DNA of 64,000 nucleotides from Scalesia atractyloides (Eukaryota > Streptophyta > Magnoliopsida > Asterales > Asteraceae), in contig CAMTDV010000003.1 of NCBI GenBank assembly GCA_947069175.1, positions 42,995,606 through 43,059,605 of the forward strand. Reading direction: 5' to 3'. The position numbers and the translations under genes were made by a program. Under the pieces are notes generated by a model. The model was not told where the DNA came from and did not search any database. It was given only the letters and a program-made list of their open reading frames with translations. Below are positions 36,113-46,765 of this stretch, piece by piece; position 1 is the stretch's first letter, and every line of letters starts with the position of its first letter.

Positions 36113-36581
36113 TTGCACACAACTTGACAATATGTAACACATCACAACAAACAATATTTACATTCTAAGTTTAGATCATATAATGGTATACCACGAGTTT
36201 GATTAAGCGAATTAATTTAAGCGACACATGATACACCCCAAAACATGAATAAAAAGGGGAATTTGTAAGAATTCACTCACCGTGGTTGCGTTTCTTGGAT
36301 TGATGATGAATGCGCACGAATTTGGATTTAACCACGAGAGAAACTAACCTAAATAATAACATAATGGTTCGGTAAATAAATGGATTTTATTTGAGATTAA
36401 CAATTTTAATTCATAACCTTAATAGGATTTCTAGATTTATTTTTGTGAGTTTAAGGACATTTTCTAACTTTAAAAAATATTATTTTTAAGTATTTTTAAA
36501 TAATTTTCTGATTAAATAAATAAATAAAAAAATGTTGACCGTTGACTTTGACTATTGACCGGTCTGATTGTGTTTATTATG

Positions 36582-36998
36582 TGCGCTAAGTGAGGTTCGA
36601 ACTCGTGACCTCCCGTACGCGTGCACGCAGCTCTACCAACTGAGCTACGTGTCTAACCCGAAATATTTCTGATTTTAATTATATTTATATACTATTTGGA
36701 TTATTCAGAATTTTATTTAATTAAAAAGGTTTTTGAATATCATCTGACCGGTGGCTTAGCGGGGATCGAACCTGTGACCATCGACTTAACTTGCACCCAG
36801 CCCAACCAACTGGGCTGGGTGTCTAACCTGTTATAGACAGAATTTATATTATATTTATACACTTAACACATGCTTCAAGATTTGGTTTTTATAAAAAGGG
36901 TATGATATTTCAGTGGATCGGAACACAATAGACTCGAACCCGGGACGTGTACGTTATGTTTGCACACAGTCCACCACTGGACTGTGTGTCTAACCCGG
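36582..36998 (-). repeat. Array of three tRNA-like modules in solo LTR S2
   Basis: Sense order (minus): 36998-36928, 36830-36751, 36660-36582; starts 168 and 170 bp apart. Stems: ACACAGTCCA/TGGACTGTGT, CACCCAGCCCA/TGGGCTGGGTG (11 bp perfect), CACGTAGCTC/GAGCTGCGTG (one wobble). Each is followed by a TTCGA-type B-box. Confidence 0.77.
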
Positions 36999-37712
36999 TT
37001 ATTATTCCGGTTTTTATTATATTTATACCCATTTCAAAACTTCATCTTCTTCGATTTATAAAACCAGAGAATCCACCAACTGTTTAATCGAAAATTTTTA
37101 TTGAATTAGTTGATTGATCAATACTGTTAATGAAATAATTTAAACAGAAAGGAGGTAAAGGTGATGTACCGAACAGTTGTGATCTCCGATGAAGTTCCGG
37201 CGGCTGAGGTTAACTCCGGCGAAGTTTATCTTGCGACAGAGGCTCTATCAGAAGTTTGAGGCGAGTGTGGTGCTTTCTGTCTGAGCTCTAGAAGTCTTAT
37301 TTTAGAGTAAGGCAGAAGAGATGAAATGGGTTTGGTTTTCCGGCGACTTGCAGAGAATTCCGGCGAGGTGTTCCTTGATGAATAGGGACTTGTAGAGAGA
37401 GTGAAAGTTGTGCGAGTGTGAGCAGGTTTGAGAGGAATACACATGGTATTTATAGATTGACAGAAGCTGCCCGATTTCAGTTTTAAAAAGCGAGTATTCA
37501 AGATTTTCCGGTGGTTACGACTATAATTGGGGCTAGACATCGGTTATAACCGATGTCGTCGACGGTTACAACGTTTTAGTCAAAAGGAGAATGGCTGAAC
37601 TCGCGGATTGCCGGATTTTCCGGTGATTGCGAGTTCCGCCGCGCTGATACCCAGTTTTTGAATTCGAGTTTTAATTTAAGTGTTAATTGTTTTCAGTATT
37701 ATTCCAAAGTTA

Positions 37713-37780
37713 GCGTGTGGCGGAGTGGTGTGTTGTTTACTTGTTGAACCGGCTGACCCGGGTTCGAAACCTGGCAGCAT
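37713..37780 (+). other. tRNA-like sequence, antisense to S2
   Basis: A-box-like GTGGCGGAGTGGTGTG and B-box GGGTTCGAAACCTGG with a T-arm-like hairpin. The spacing of boxes suits a class II (Leu/Ser-like) tRNA remnant. Confidence 0.65.
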
Positions 37781-37985
37781 CAAATATTTTTTTTATTCTC
37801 TTATTTTTATTATTTATTAATTATGTTTTAAAATTCTAACTATGTTTATAATTATGTACCGTTTAAAATTAAAATAACCAATATATACGCGACGAAAATT
37901 ATGACTGACTATTCGGTTAATAAACGAAGCGGGTTTTGGAAACCCATTTTTTGAGGGATGTTACAGTGACCACACTCCGGCATGA

Positions 37986-38581
37986 GAATAAGTATTTGGG
38001 ATTGCAAGGTAATAAGCAATTAGCAAGTAATTAGAGAGTGAGCTAGAAAGTCTGTGTTTTACCTTGTGGTGTAACCCTTATTTTATAGCCGAAGATAGGT
38101 GTGTTTAGGAGATGGGCTGATTGGCTTTGGGCCCGGCTCAAACGACCAAGGATATCCATTCTGTCTCCTCTGCATCGATCATTAATGATCTCTGGCAGGA
38201 GGTGTGCTTTGTCGGATGTTGAATGGAGCCACGTGTCATGGCAGTTGTCCCTGGTGTCAGACCAGTCATCGACCGAAAGTGAAGAATAAGTATTTGGGAT
38301 TGCAAGGTAATAAGCAATTAGCAAGTAATTAGAGAGTGAGCTAGAAAGTCTGTGATTTACGTTGTGGTGTAACCCTTATTTTATACCCAAGATAGGTGTG
38401 TTTAGGAGATGGGCTGATGGGCCTTGGGCCCGGCCCAAATGACCAGGGATATCCATTCATTCTCCTCTGCATCGATCATTAATGATCTCTAGCAAGATAT
38501 GTGCTTTGTCGGATGTTGAATGGAGCCACGTGTCATGGCAGTTGTCCCTGGTGTCAGACCTGTCATCGACCGAAAGTGGAG
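37986..38581. repeat. ~298-bp tandem duplication in the Tat solo LTR
   Basis: 37986-38283 and 38284-38581 repeat each other with a few differences; both start GAATAAGTATTTGGG and include the TATTTTATA box region. The Tat LTR at 32159-33357 has only one copy. Confidence 0.85.
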
Positions 38582-38780
38582 AATGTGTGACAGTCACTGT
38601 AACATTTGTCAAAAACGGGTTTCCAAAACCCGCTCCGTTTTGTAATCGAATATCAAGGTATAAATGTCACGTTGTGTATTTACGGTTATTTTGGTTTTTA
38701 ATGATACATAATTAATAAACAAACTAAACTATAAAAATTATATTTGATAAAAAGTGAAAACAAAATAAATAAAAAAGAAA

Positions 38781-38867
38781 TGCTGCTGCCGGGACTCGAA
38801 CCCGGGTCAGCCAGAACTAAATCCAAAGACTTAGCACACACTCACATCACCACTCCGCCACTTGTTG
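38781..38867 (-). other. tRNA-like sequence (class II-like), antisense to LTR A
   Basis: Minus strand: A-box-like AAGTGGCGGAGTGGTGATG, long middle, and B-box GGGTTCGAGTCCC in a perfect CCGGG/CCCGG T-stem. Box spacing (about 50 bases) resembles Leu/Ser tRNAs. Same place in all Tekay-like LTRs here. Confidence 0.68.
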
Positions 38868-39701
38868 TTTTCTGTTATCTCTAGGAAACAAATAAGATTT
38901 ATACACAAACTCGGTTAAACCGGTTGCGCCAACTGAGAAACGGAAATCGGCAAATCAATCGTCAAATCGCTTGATTACTCGCACATTCAGTTTATAACTG
39001 ATGCACCGACGATTTTTAATCAATTCGGAATTGATTGAACATCAAGTCTCATCATTATCGGTTTTTATAACCGAAAAATAATCAAGTCCAGATTACTTCA
39101 ACTCCAGACCCCTCTCGCGACTCAGAAACATCATACCAACATTCCATTTCACTTTCGCCACACTTTCAGTTCGTCAGAACGCTTAAATCAGTTCGCCGGA
39201 ATTTTCTGCAAGATCCGCCGGAAAACCGTATTCATCCTCAAACGGTAAATCTTTCAATAACATTGTAGTTCAACAATTGTTAGGCTATTTCTAACTTAAA
39301 CCTTTCAACTGAAATCGAATTCAGGCACTGTAATCAGCTAATTTCAGTTCGCCGGAAAAATTCTGAAATCTCTATATTCATCTGAGAATCGGTAAGGGCA
39401 TTCAAACCCTCTGTTAACATTTGCTGATCACTTCAATTTCACGATTAGCTAATAAAAACGGTTAATTGTCTTGTTAAGTTGAAGAGCATAAAAACAGGGA
39501 CCGACACATTGCCGGAAATCTGAAATAAACCGTTCATCGGTATGTTCACCTCTAATTACCGTCTCTGCCATTTCATTTTAGCCTTAAGAATGTTTGTTAA
39601 TCGTAAAAACAAGGAACGGATTAGTGAATCAGTTGACTGTAATCTGAATGTAGAAGACGAAGTTAGTTAAGTTATAAGTTTTATTAAAATCAGTAATATG
39701 A

Positions 39702-40119
39702 ACGGGTTAGACACACAGTCCAGCGGTGGACTGTGTGCAAAACATATACGCATGTCCCGAGTTCGATCCCTGATACACGCACTCCTTATGTAATAAAATG
39801 CCTTTTTTGTTTAAAACTAAACCGGGTTAATCCCGTTAGTTGTTAAGTATAATAAAAACCGAGATATTAACCAGGTTAGACACACAGTCCAGAGGTGGAC
39901 TGTGTGCAACACTGAATCGCACGTCACGAGTTCGAAACCTGATACTGGCACCGGTTCGTTGAATTAAAATGTTTTTGAAATTAAAAGAATTTTGGTTAAA
40001 CCGAAGTAGTATATAAATATAATTAAAAACAAGATTATTTCGGGTTAGACACGTAGCTCAGTTGGTAGAGCTGCGTGCATGCGTACGGGAGGTCTCGGGT
40101 TCGAGCCTCACCCGGCGCA
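39702..40119 (+). repeat. Array of three tRNA-like modules in LTR A
   Basis: Modules at 39702-39780, 39872-39950 and 40042-40119, exactly 170 bp apart. The first two have stem ACACAGTCCA with TGGACTGTGT around four loop bases (AGAGG variant in the second); the third has CACGTAGCTC with GAGCTGCGTG around AGTTGGTA, the tRNA D-arm. B-boxes: AGTTCGATCCC, AGTTCGAAACC, GGTTCGAGCC. Each module is preceded by an AT-rich stretch with AATAAAAAC-like sequence, so the repeat unit is longer than the tRNA-like part. Confidence 0.8.
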
Positions 40120-40709
40120 AACGATTCCCCTGACCGAACCGGTCAACAAGTCAACAAGTCAACGGTCAACAGTCAACGGTCAACGCAAAATAAACATTTT
40201 TTTTTATATTTTTATTTATTTAATTTAATTTAAAAATCAATTAAAAATACTTAAAAATGACATTTTTAAAGATAGAAAATAGCCTTAAACTCACAAAAAT
40301 ATATCTAAAAATTTCATTTAAAATTCCTAATAAAATCCACTCATTTAATATATTTTTCCGTTATTATTTAGGTTAGTATTTCTCGTTGTTTCCGCTTATC
40401 TAATTCGTGCGCATCTCACCATCTCCAATCCAACGCACCCAATGTGAGTGAATCTTTACAAATTCCCCGTTTAATCACGTTTTGGGGTGTATCATGTGTC
40501 TTGTTATATATATTATAATTAAACCATTGTGCATACATCATATCATGAACATGTGTATTCAGTTTGTTTCAACTGTTGTGTAGTTATTGTTGGATGCAAT
40601 TTATTATTTTCAGTACATGCAATTTCATAGGCCGCCGCTCCCCATTACATTATGAGCGTTGAGCATGTTCCCCATTTCATTATGAGGTTGAACCTGGCGT
40701 GCCCACATA

Positions 40710-40803
40710 TGATCGGCTCCGTTTGATTGAGCCTTGATCGCACAGACATTTTCATTTTCAGTACATGCAATACGATCGGCTCCGTTTGATTGAGCCTTGA
40801 TCG
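40710..40803 (+). repeat. Two copies of the GGCTC/GAGCC hairpin in LTR A
   Basis: Units at about 40711-40740 and 40772-40803: stems GATCGGCTC and GAGCC-TT-GATC flank the loop CGTTTGATT. Confidence 0.85.
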
Positions 40804-41284
40804 CACAGTTTCATTTATGTTATTTATCGTATGATGTTGGTATGTTCATGTATGCTATCATATGTTATTGTATGTTATAGTTGTGATTGCTATTTGCCAC
40901 TGCTTGATTATTTAGATTTGCTCATTTATGATTATGCATAATTTTTCATTGATAAACTAACAAGTAAATCATTAATAAATGTTTATCTAATAAGGTTCAC
41001 TCACCAACTTATGTTGACCCAAAAACCCCCATTTTTACACATGATACAGGTGAACCCGCAACAGCCAGAAACACATAGGATTGGACTAGAAGAATAAAAT
41101 GATTTAGAGTTTGGGATTGTTATGTTTGGTTTATTTTCCTTGTATTGTATGAACATGTTTGGATTATTTGGAATGTAACTTTGACTTTAATAAATATGAA
41201 ACATATTAGTAAATGTCATGAGCTTTGGTGATAACCCAATTATGCCCCGACTCTTATTCCGCTGCGGGTCGGGGTGTGACAGAT

Positions 41285-41296
41285 TGGTATCAGAGC
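41285..41296 (+). promoter_or_regulatory. Primer binding site, initiator tRNA-Met type (element A)
   Basis: TGGTATCAGAGC, a full 12-base match to the usual plant iMet site, three bases after the LTR end. Confidence 0.92.
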
Positions 41297-42090
41297 CATG
41301 ACTATAGGGATATAGGATAGGTTATTAGACCCTTAGAGCCTATACTATAGTTGATTAGAAACTTATAAAATTTTTGTGTGTTACATGCCAAAATTTCATG
41401 ATGTTTATATGTTTTATGTTAAATGTTACATTCAATATTATGCAAGCATGTTCATAAGTATGTATTATCATATAATGCCTATCATGAATCATATACTCAT
41501 AACATATCACATCCATGAAAGCACACACAACATCATGATTGCTTTTACAATGATTTTTGTGTTTTCAAATCTCATCAAAGTGAGTTCTCATGACGGGCAT
41601 GTAGTAACTGGAAGGGTACCAGTACCGGTAGTCGGAACGTCCTGTCTAGGCTGGCATTCGTATAAATCCAAAATAAAGGACCAGTTTGCCTACCTAGGGA
41701 CTAACGATGAGAGTACGAAGTACCTATTAGGCCAAAGCATGCTATACCAAACGTCGTGTGAGCTAACCCCACTTTGAGTTGTCATTGTGTCTACACCTGG
41801 ACACGTTCCGACCAAACATCTCATGAACATATTTTGTGGTTTGCATTCGGGTGATCCGAGTGTTAAATTGCCAATACTAATGTGAATCCTACCAAGCCAA
41901 TAGCCATGGGGCCCACATAACTATATAGGTGAAGGTATGGGGGACATTTGAGGCCCAACATGAACAAACCCAAGACATCCTATGGATGTAGTTGCATAAT
42001 TAATATTTATGTTATTTTCATTTTCTTAAAGACACATGACACCTAAAAAGACACCATAAACTCACAATCTTCTCATGTATGTTCCTGTAG
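41297..42090 (+). other. Leader of element A
   Basis: Holds an open frame of 133 codons (41376-41777), Met/Tyr/His/Ile-rich at its start, that recurs in element B (52379-52780). As the DNA of the two leaders is nearly identical, conservation of this frame proves nothing about coding. I treat it as untranslated leader. Confidence 0.6.
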
Positions 42091-43299
42091 ATGTCGTCCA
42101 GACAACAACGAAGGGGTAAAAGATCAGGAAGGTCTCAGGAATGCTTGGCCACCCAAATCGCGAAACAAATGGCCACGATACTGCCTGACATTGTGGTCCA
42201 AGTACAACAAGCCCTCGCTACAAATCCTACTAACCCTCCCCAACAACATGACCAGAACATCGACAACCCTCCTACCAGCAAGTGTTCATACAAACATTTC
42301 AAGTCTTGTGATCCTCCTAAATTTGAAGGGACTGAGGGTGTCACTGCTCTCCTACATTGGTTTGAGGAGATGGAAAAAACCTTCCTCAATTGCGATTGTC
42401 CTGAGGATCGCAAGGTTCGATACGCCACCGGGAGACTATTTGGGGTAGCTCTCACTTGGTGGAATACTGAGAAAGGGAAGAGGGGAACTGAAGATGCAAT
42501 GGCCTTAACTTGGGAGGAGTTAAGGGAAATCATGACTAGGCGTTTCTGTCCTAGGAGTGAAATTAAAAAGCTGGAGGACGAATTTCATTCTCTAAAGCAA
42601 AAGGAGGGTGATCACACCACCTATAACAAGAGGTTCTTGGAGTTGAACCAGATGGTTCCAAATTTGTTCACCCCAACTTATCGTCTGATTGAGCATTATA
42701 TTCGAGGACTTCCCTCGAAAATTCAAGATTCAGTCCTCAGCACTTCACCGGTAACACTTGAAGCTGCTATGGAGCTAGCAACTGAACTTACCGAGAACCG
42801 AATTCGCAACGGGAAGTTCAAAGAAGAGAAAAAGAAAGCCCCTGTTGAGGGTCAAACTTCAAACCATCCCATCTCTTCCTCTAAGTTTGATAACAAGAGG
42901 AAGCGCAACACCAGAAATTTTGCAGTTACTCAAACCAACTCCCCTATTCCTGCTGCACCCATTACCCAAGTCACTCCTTCACCCGCACCATACAGAAGAC
43001 CTTACACTGGCCCGTTACCAAAATGTAACCGTTGCCAATATCACCATTCTCCTGATTATCCTTGCCAGCATTGCACCGGCTGTGGCCGCGCGGGTCATAC
43101 GATTCAAACCTGCCGCATGCCCCAGCGAACGAACCGCCACCAACCTTCAACCCAAACCCACCAACAAATAATGGGTCAGGCCCAACAACCCCTACTATTA
43201 CCACCCACCCAACACCTAGCCCAAACATATTACCAACCCAATTATCCTATGGGCCAACCTATGCGGCAGAAACACTTGTCCAAGGTTGGTAAACATTAA
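42091..43299 (+). pseudogene. gag: Element A gag (capsid and zinc knuckle), C-terminus damaged
   Basis: Start ATG 42091 (MSSRQQRRGKRSGRSQ). Residues 70-210 form the retrotransposon gag domain (blocks WFEEMEKTF, LTWWNTEKG, FCPRSEIKKLEDEF, IEHYIRGLPSKIQDSV). A Cys/His cluster (CNRCQYHHSPDYPC, CTGCGRAGHTIQTC) follows at about residues 311-345. Compared with element B a deletion of 38 bp near 43270 removes the second CCHC knuckle and shifts the frame, so gag ends early at 43299 instead of reading into pol. Forms the particle that packages element RNA. Confidence 0.85.
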
Positions 43300-46200
43300 T
43301 CATGCTCAGGCTCAAGCCAACCCAGCGAATCAAGCGAACCAAGCTCCTCCACCTGCAAGAGGAAGAGCTTTCAATATCAACGCTAATCAGGCTAGGGCCG
43401 ACGGCAATGTGGTTAACGGTACGTTCCTTATAAATGGTAGATATGCGTCTATGTTATTTGATACTGGTGCGGATAGAAGTTTTGTGTCTTTAGAATTTGA
43501 ACCTATCTTAAACCAAAATCGGGATAAGCTCATGGAATCCATAACGGTAGAAGTTGCTGACGGGAAACCAGTTTCATTAAGCACTATTATACGCAACTGT
43601 ACACTCACCCTAAACGATCACGATTTCTCAGTCGACCTTATTCCTATGAAGCTGGGAAGTTTTGATATCATAATTGGTATGGACTGGCTCAGTCAACATC
43701 AGACAGAAGTTGTATGTCGCGAAAAATTTATACGTATTCCTCTTTCAAACGGTCAGACTCTCCGGATCATTGGAGAAACCTCGTCGAAAGGTTTCGGCTT
43801 AATGTCTTGTCTTCAAGCTCAAAAATATATTCGCAAGAATTATGTCGCGTTTTTAGCTCATATCATCAAAAAGGGAACCATGGAGAAGAAACTTGAAGAC
43901 ATTCTTGTAGTAAAAGACTTCCCGCAAGTTTTTCCTGACGACATTTCAGGACTTCCTCCAGTTAGAGACGTCGAATTCCGTATTGATCTTATACCTGGTG
44001 CTACACCAGTTGCAAAGTCTCCTTATAGGTTAGCCCCCTCTGAAATGCAAGAGCTAGCCAGTCAATTACAAGAGTTAACTGACAACGGATTTATACGTCC
44101 CAGCTCGTCGCCTTGGGGTGCACCTGTCCTTTTTGTAAAGAAGAAAGATGGATCGTTTCGTATGTGCATCGACTACAGAGAGCTCAACAAGTTAACAATC
44201 AAGAATCGTTATCCTTTACCTCGCATTGATGATCTTCTTGACCAACTACAAGGTGCCAGCTGCTTTTCAAAAATCGACCTTCGATCTGGCTATCATCAAC
44301 TTAGAGTGCATGAAGAAGACGTCCCTAAGACTGCTTTTCGAACTCGTTATGGCCACTATGAATTCACGGTTATGCCATTTGGTTTAACCAACGCACCAGC
44401 TGTCTTCATGGACCTAATGAACAGAGTCTGCAAACCTTATCTTGATCGATTTTTTATAGTCTTCATCGACGATATCCTTATTTATTTAAAATCTAAATCT
44501 GATCATGAGCGTCATCTTCGACTCATCCTTGCACTTCTAGAGAAGGAAAAGCTTTACGCCAAATTCTCCAAATGTAAATTCTGGTTAAAAGAGGTGCAAT
44601 TCCTCGGACATGTAGTCAATGATAAGGGAATTCATGTCGACCCCTCAAAGATCAAAGAAGTACAAGAATGGCAAGCTCCACGTACACCAACTGAAGTAAG
44701 ATCTTTTCTTGGTTTGGCTGGCTATTATCGTCGATTCATTTCAAATTTCTCTCGCATCGCTGTACCACTCACGGCTTTAACTCATAAGGGAAAACCTTTC
44801 ATATGGGGACCCAAGCAGGAAGAAGCCTTTCAAACTCTTAAATAAAAACTTTGTGATGCACCAATCCTCACTTTTCCTGAAGGTTGTGATGATTTTGTGG
44901 TCTATTGCGACGCGTCAGGACAAGGATTAGGCTGTGTTTAATGCAAAGAGGAAGAGTTATAGCTTATGCTTCGAGACAACTCAAGACGCATGAGAAGAAC
45001 TACACCACTCATGACCTAGAACTTGGAGCCGTTGTGTTCGCTCTTAAGATATGGAGACATTATCTCTATGGTACTAAGTGTGAAATATACACTGACCACA
45101 AGAGTCTTCAACATATCTTCAATCAAAAGGAGTTAAACATGAGGCAACGAAGATGGGTCGAACTTCTAAATGATTACGACTGTGAAATTCGATACCACCC
45201 TGGCAAAGCAAATGTGGTGGCTGATGCACTTAGTCGAAAGGGTTATGCGAACTCCATTCGTCTTCTATGTTCGCAAATTATAACTGACATTAAAGATCAA
45301 ATTCGAGAAGCCCAACACGTTTCAATAACGGAAGATGATGTACGAAAGGAGATGTCCTGTGGAGCTGAACTTAAAATTGGAACTAAATCTGACGGTATTC
45401 TGTACTACCTAGATCGTATCTGGATTCCTAACCACAACAATCTTCGTGAAATTCTTATGAATGAAGCTCACAAAACGCGATATTCTATACACCCAGGAGC
45501 CGATAAGATGTATCAAGACCTACGATATACCTATTGGTGGCCTGGAATGAAGAAGGATATTGCTGTTTTTGTTTCCAAGTGCCTTACATGTTCCAAGGTG
45601 AAAGCTGAACACCAAAGACCCTCAGGACTTCTGGTCCAACCTGAAATACCTGTATGGAAGTGGGAAAATATAACCATGGATTTCATTACCAGGTTACCTC
45701 GCACTTCTGGTGGGTATGATACTATATGGGTAATTATAGACCGACTTACAAAATCAGCTCACTTTATTCCTATCCGCGAAGATTTCAAGAACGAAAAGCT
45801 TGCTCGTATTTATATCAGCGAAATCGTAAGCCGACATGGGGTACCGTTAAGCATTATTTCTGATCGTGATGGTCGTTTCACTTCATGAACATGGCAAGCA
45901 GTACAATCCGCTATGGGTACGCGATTAGATCTCAGTACCGCCTATCATCCTCAAACTGATGGACAATCTGAGCGCGCCATTCAAACTCTTGAAGATATGC
46001 TTCGAGCATGTGTCATAGACTTCAAGGGAAATTGGGACGCCCACCTACCATTAGTTGAATTTTTGTACAACAACAGCTATCATTTGAGTATCGGCATGGC
46101 ACCTTTTGAAGCCTTATATGGTCGTAAGTGCCGATCTCCAGTATGTTGGCACGAAATTGGGGAAGCTCAAATCACTGGTCCAGAATTGATTCAAGAAACC

Positions 46201-46731
46201 ACAGACAAGATCCATCAAATCCGAAACAATCTTCTAGCAGCTCAGAGTCGTCAAAAGAGTTATGCAGATAAACGACGGAAGCCTTTAGAGTTTAACATTG
46301 GTGATCATGTACTTCTAAAAGTATCACCGTGGAAGGGAGTAGTTCGTTTTGGTCAAAAAGGCAAGCTAGCACCACGCTACGTAGGACCTTTCAAGATACT
46401 CGAAAGAGTCGGACCTGTAGCTTACAAGCTTGATCTACCAGAAGAACTCAACAGGATTCATCCCACATTCCACGTGTCGAACTTGAAGAAGTGCCTCGTT
46501 GATGAGAACCTCCACATTCCTCTGGAAGATATTCAAATTGATGAATCTATGCATTTTATTGAAAGACCAGTAGAGATCATGGACTTCGGAGAGAAACGTC
46601 TACGACGAAGTCGCATTCCAATTGTTAGGGTACGCTGGGAGTCGAAACGGGGGCCTGAGTTTACTTGGGAACGTGAAGACTCAATGCGTGAAAAATACCC
46701 GCATCTTTTTCCTACTACTTCAACTACTTAA
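43286..46731 (+). pseudogene. pol: Element A pol: protease, RT, RNase H, integrase with chromodomain-like end (broken)
   Basis: Protease with LFDTGADRSFVS (Asp about 43460); RT 43960-44760 with FRMCIDYRELNK and active site FIDD at 44462-44473; RNase H about 44880-45250 (VVYCDAS, DALSRK); integrase 45490-46500 with HHCC (H-P-G..., C-L-T-C), first Asp in MDFITRLP, SDRDGRF and SERAIQTLEDM; and a chromodomain-like end 46550-46731 (RPVEIMDFGEK, VRVRWESK, FTWERE) of the kind that directs Tekay elements to heterochromatin. Breaks: stop TAA at 44843-44845, a one-base deletion near 44937, stop TGA at 45886-45888 (reads as CGA to TGA), plus the upstream deletion in gag. Not autonomous. Confidence 0.88.
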
Positions 46732-46750
46732 ATTTCGGGACGAAATTCCT

Positions 46751-46765
46751 AAAAGTAGGGGATAC
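46751..46765 (+). promoter_or_regulatory. Polypurine tract of element A
   Basis: AAAAGTAGGGGATAC directly before the LTR start TGTAACATT; identical tracts stand at 49473-49487 and 57767-57781. Confidence 0.85.

Larger units (their letters stand above)
35546..37965 (-). mobile_element. Solo LTR (S2), Tekay-like, inside the Tat solo LTR
   Basis: Minus strand starts TGTAACATCC and ends GGGTGTGTGACA. GTGAC stands on both sides (35541-35545 and 37966-37970). Its plan is the same as S1 (tRNA-like modules, antisense tRNA-like sequence). A minus-strand open frame at 37226-37540 is in a GC-richer part near the antisense tRNA-like sequence; I see no protein family in it. Confidence 0.9.
38598..41281 (+). 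repeat. 5' LTR of element A
   Basis: Starts TGTAACATTTGTC and ends GGGGTGTGACA, directly followed by the primer site. Differs from the 3' LTR at roughly twenty sites over 2.2 kb by eye. Contains the antisense tRNA-like sequence, three tRNA-like modules, a direct run of GTCAAC repeats (40140-40185) and two hairpin repeats. Confidence 0.92.

Noticed and set aside
17161..40803. CRISPR-like arrays in the LTR repeats
   Set aside because: Units are imperfect, mostly two to four in number, have related rather than unique spacers, and lie in a plant retroelement.
41376..41777. 133-codon open frame in the leaders of A and B as a possible new gene
   Set aside because: It is conserved only because the whole leader DNA is nearly identical between the two elements; composition is unlike a folded protein and there are upstream starts and no known family.
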